Source: Bacteroidales bacterium (lineage in GTDB: Bacteria > Bacteroidota > Bacteroidia > Bacteroidales > NBLH01). Taken from it: a stretch of DNA of 6,082 bases. Under the pieces are notes generated by a model. That model saw only the letters and a list, made by a program, of their open reading frames with translations. It did no database searches and was not told where the DNA came from. Shown one piece after another: positions 4,455 to 6,082 of the stretch. Both the position numbers and the translations under genes were made by a program. Within the stretch, counting starts at the first letter, position 1; each line of letters opens with the position of its first letter. Location: assembly GCA_029210905.1 (NCBI GenBank), contig JARGGF010000310.1:1-6082 (forward strand), written 5' to 3'.

Positions 4455-6082
4455 ATGATACGGAAAAACATCACTCTAGCTGGCATCGTGCTAATTGTAA
4501 GCGTTCAGTTTTCTTGCTTTGACAGGAATAACTTTGCCGGTATTACACAAACTACTGAAATAGAAACCGAAACCGAAATGAGCCAGTTGCTGGCTGCTAC
4601 TTTTGAAAATGTTAATGACACAGTATACCTTGCTTTTCGTGGCTGCAAATTGGTAACCACTCCTTTAATAAATAGATTTTACTCTGAAAATCAGTATCTT
4701 CCGGTATGGACAACTACAAGGAAACCCAACCACGATGCAAGGGAACTTATGCGCCTGTTTGCCAGGGCAGCCTATTACGGGCTTGACACCAGCTTTTATC
4801 AGTTTACAGACTTAAAGGAACTTTATTACCTGCTTAGTGATAAAAAGGATCCTGATGTTAAAAGCAAAGCCCTGGAATATGAATTATTGATGACTCATAA
4901 TTGTTTTAAAATGATGAGCCATTTAAAAAATGGAATAATTCAACCGGATACAGCTCTTTATGGGCGTCACTATGCTACTTATCCAGCTAATTTTGCAGAA
5001 AAATTAGGCGAATTTATTAATACCGGGTGGCTGACGGAAGGCATGCTCGATTTGCAGCCCAAAACTTTTCAATATACACAGCTTCAAAAAGGATTAGCGC
5101 TGTTCCTGAATCAAACTTCTTTAAGAACAGATTCCTTCTTTATACCGGATCCTATATCAGATTCGCTAAAGGCCTATACCATAGCAAGCCAAATTTTAGC
5201 CGCCAATAATTTCTATGATCCTAGCTACAAAGCAAAAGATTTTGCTGATTTTATGATGAATCAGGTTGCTAATTTTGATTTCCAGCCTATTGATTATCAG
5301 GGCAATTATTATTTAAAACCTGCACAGGATACCGTTTTTATCGAAGCTTTGAAAAATTTTCAAAAAGCACATGGTTTACATCCAGATGGAATGATTGGAA
5401 CCAATACAAAAAATGCCTTACAGATAAGCAACAGGGACCGTTTTGAACAAATTGCAATCAACCTTGAGCGCCTTAAATGGGAAAAACACAAACCAGCCAG
5501 GTACGTTTACGTTAATTTGCCTTCGTATAAATTAAGAGTTGTGGATAATTACCTGACCATAAAAACCTACAATGTAGTAGTAGGTGCACAATGGACCAAA
5601 ACCCCATTATTTAACAGCAAAATTGAATACTTTATAACCAACCCCAGGTGGTATGTTCCTCTTTCCATTTCAAGAAATGAAATATTGCCACGCATAAAGA
5701 AAGATTCAACTTATCTGGCAAGGCATAGTTACAGCGTATATGATGAGAACAGTAATCCAGTTAAAAATGTGGATTGGACGCAGATAGAAAGCGGGAATTT
5801 TAACCTTCGTTTTCAACAAGCAGCAGGCAGTGGCAATGCCATGGGAAAAATTAAGTTTTATTTTGATAGCGGTCCATACAATGTACTGATACACGATACC
5901 AACGACAAAAGTAAGTTCAGCAAAGAGTTACGTGCCTATAGCCATGGATGTATCAGAATTTCGGAGCCTCTGGAGTTTGGCCAGGCATTACTCACACTTG
6001 ATAATCCGCAATGTACTGATTCACTTTCACTTTGGATCAGTTCAGGGCAAACCAGAAAATATGAATTTTCAGAGCAAATTCC
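4455..6082 (+). CDS. YcbB-like L,D-transpeptidase with peptidoglycan-binding domain (3' end outside window)
   Basis: The frame is open from ATG 4455 to the right edge: 542 complete codons with no stop. The enzyme should form meso-diaminopimelate cross-links (3-3) or attach proteins to peptidoglycan in the periplasm. Residues 1-20 are a hydrophobic export signal ending at Cys21 (VQFSC). This may be a lipobox, but Gln at -3 is atypical, so lipidation is uncertain. A YcbB-type scaffold runs from about 65 (LINRFYSENQYLPVW, then AYYGLDTSFY). A PG_binding_1 domain lies around 285-325 (LKNFQKAHGLHPDGMIGTNT), then INLERLKW. The YkuD catalytic domain spans about 349-515, with IHDT (His480) and SHGCIR (His497, nucleophile Cys499), separated by the usual 15 residues before the Ser. 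All catalytic residues are intact. The start follows an A/T-rich leader. The gene is divergent from the receptor. E. coli LdtD (YcbB) is about 615 residues, so roughly 70 may be missing. Confidence 0.93.
   Translation, partial: MIRKNITLAGIVLIVSVQFSCFDRNNFAGITQTTEIETETEMSQLLAATFENVNDTVYLAFRGCKLVTTPLINRFYSENQYLPVWTTTRKPNHDARELMRLFARAAYYGLDTSFYQFTDLKELYYLLSDKKDPDVKSKALEYELLMTHNCFKMMSHLKNGIIQPDTALYGRHYATYPANFAEKLGEFINTGWLTEGMLDLQPKTFQYTQLQKGLALFLNQTSLRTDSFFIPDPISDSLKAYTIASQILAANNFYDPSYKAKDFADFMMNQVANFDFQPIDYQGNYYLKPAQDTVFIEALKNFQKAHGLHPDGMIGTNTKNALQISNRDRFEQIAINLERLKWEKHKPARYVYVNLPSYKLRVVDNYLTIKTYNVVVGAQWTKTPLFNSKIEYFITNPRWYVPLSISRNEILPRIKKDSTYLARHSYSVYDENSNPVKNVDWTQIESGNFNLRFQQAAGSGNAMGKIKFYFDSGPYNVLIHDTNDKSKFSKELRAYSHGCIRISEPLEFGQALLTLDNPQCTDSLSLWISSGQTRKYEFSEQI

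Noticed and set aside
5027..5209. 60-codon plus-strand open frame
   Set aside because: It is an alternative frame of the L,D-transpeptidase, whose own frame is supported by scaffold, PG-binding and YkuD motifs.
5706..5894. 62-codon minus-strand open frame
   Set aside because: It is antisense to the catalytic domain of the transpeptidase; no features of its own.
1..6082. CRISPR array, tRNA, rRNA, insertion sequence or phage genes
   Set aside because: I found no spaced identical repeats, cloverleaf-like segment, transposase or integrase motif, or terminal inverted repeats with target duplications on reading both strands.

Overview
The window looks like a piece of an AT-rich Bacteroidota (Bacteroidetes) chromosome. 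Four things point there: an outer-membrane TonB-dependent receptor with an N-terminal carboxypeptidase-regulatory-like domain, a LytS-type membrane histidine kinase paired with a response regulator, a YcbB-like L,D-transpeptidase, and A/T-rich gene leaders without a usable Shine-Dalgarno sequence. A lower rank cannot be fixed from the sequence alone.

Layout. Positions 1-4108 are all on the minus strand and read right to left. First comes a TonB-dependent receptor gene (4108 to 1977), broken by a one-base frameshift near 3204-3209. After 37 nt follows a small secreted TPR-like protein (1939-1295), then a 184-nt gap with a long imperfect inverted repeat. Next is a four-helix membrane sensor kinase (1110-94), and 14 nt further on the start of its response regulator (79 to beyond the left edge). 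On the plus strand, a divergent region of 346 nt (4109-4454) leads into an exported L,D-transpeptidase that runs off the right edge (4455-6082 and beyond). The supplied open-frame calls missed both edge genes, the regulator and the transpeptidase, because they have no stop inside the window.

How the parts may work together (inference). The receptor and the TPR-like protein look like one transcription unit of unknown substrate, with no SusD-like partner in view. The kinase and regulator form a second unit or a continuation of the first. The divergent region holds four helically phased decamers with a GTTAA-type core on the minus strand. This resembles the direct-repeat sites of LytTR-type regulators, so the two-component pair may control the receptor, the transpeptidase, or both. 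A 19-bp dyad followed by six Ts lies in the transpeptidase leader.

The genes belong to recognisable families. I see no clearly new enzymatic system. The observations most worth a second look are the receptor frameshift and the regulatory architecture between 4291 and 4458.
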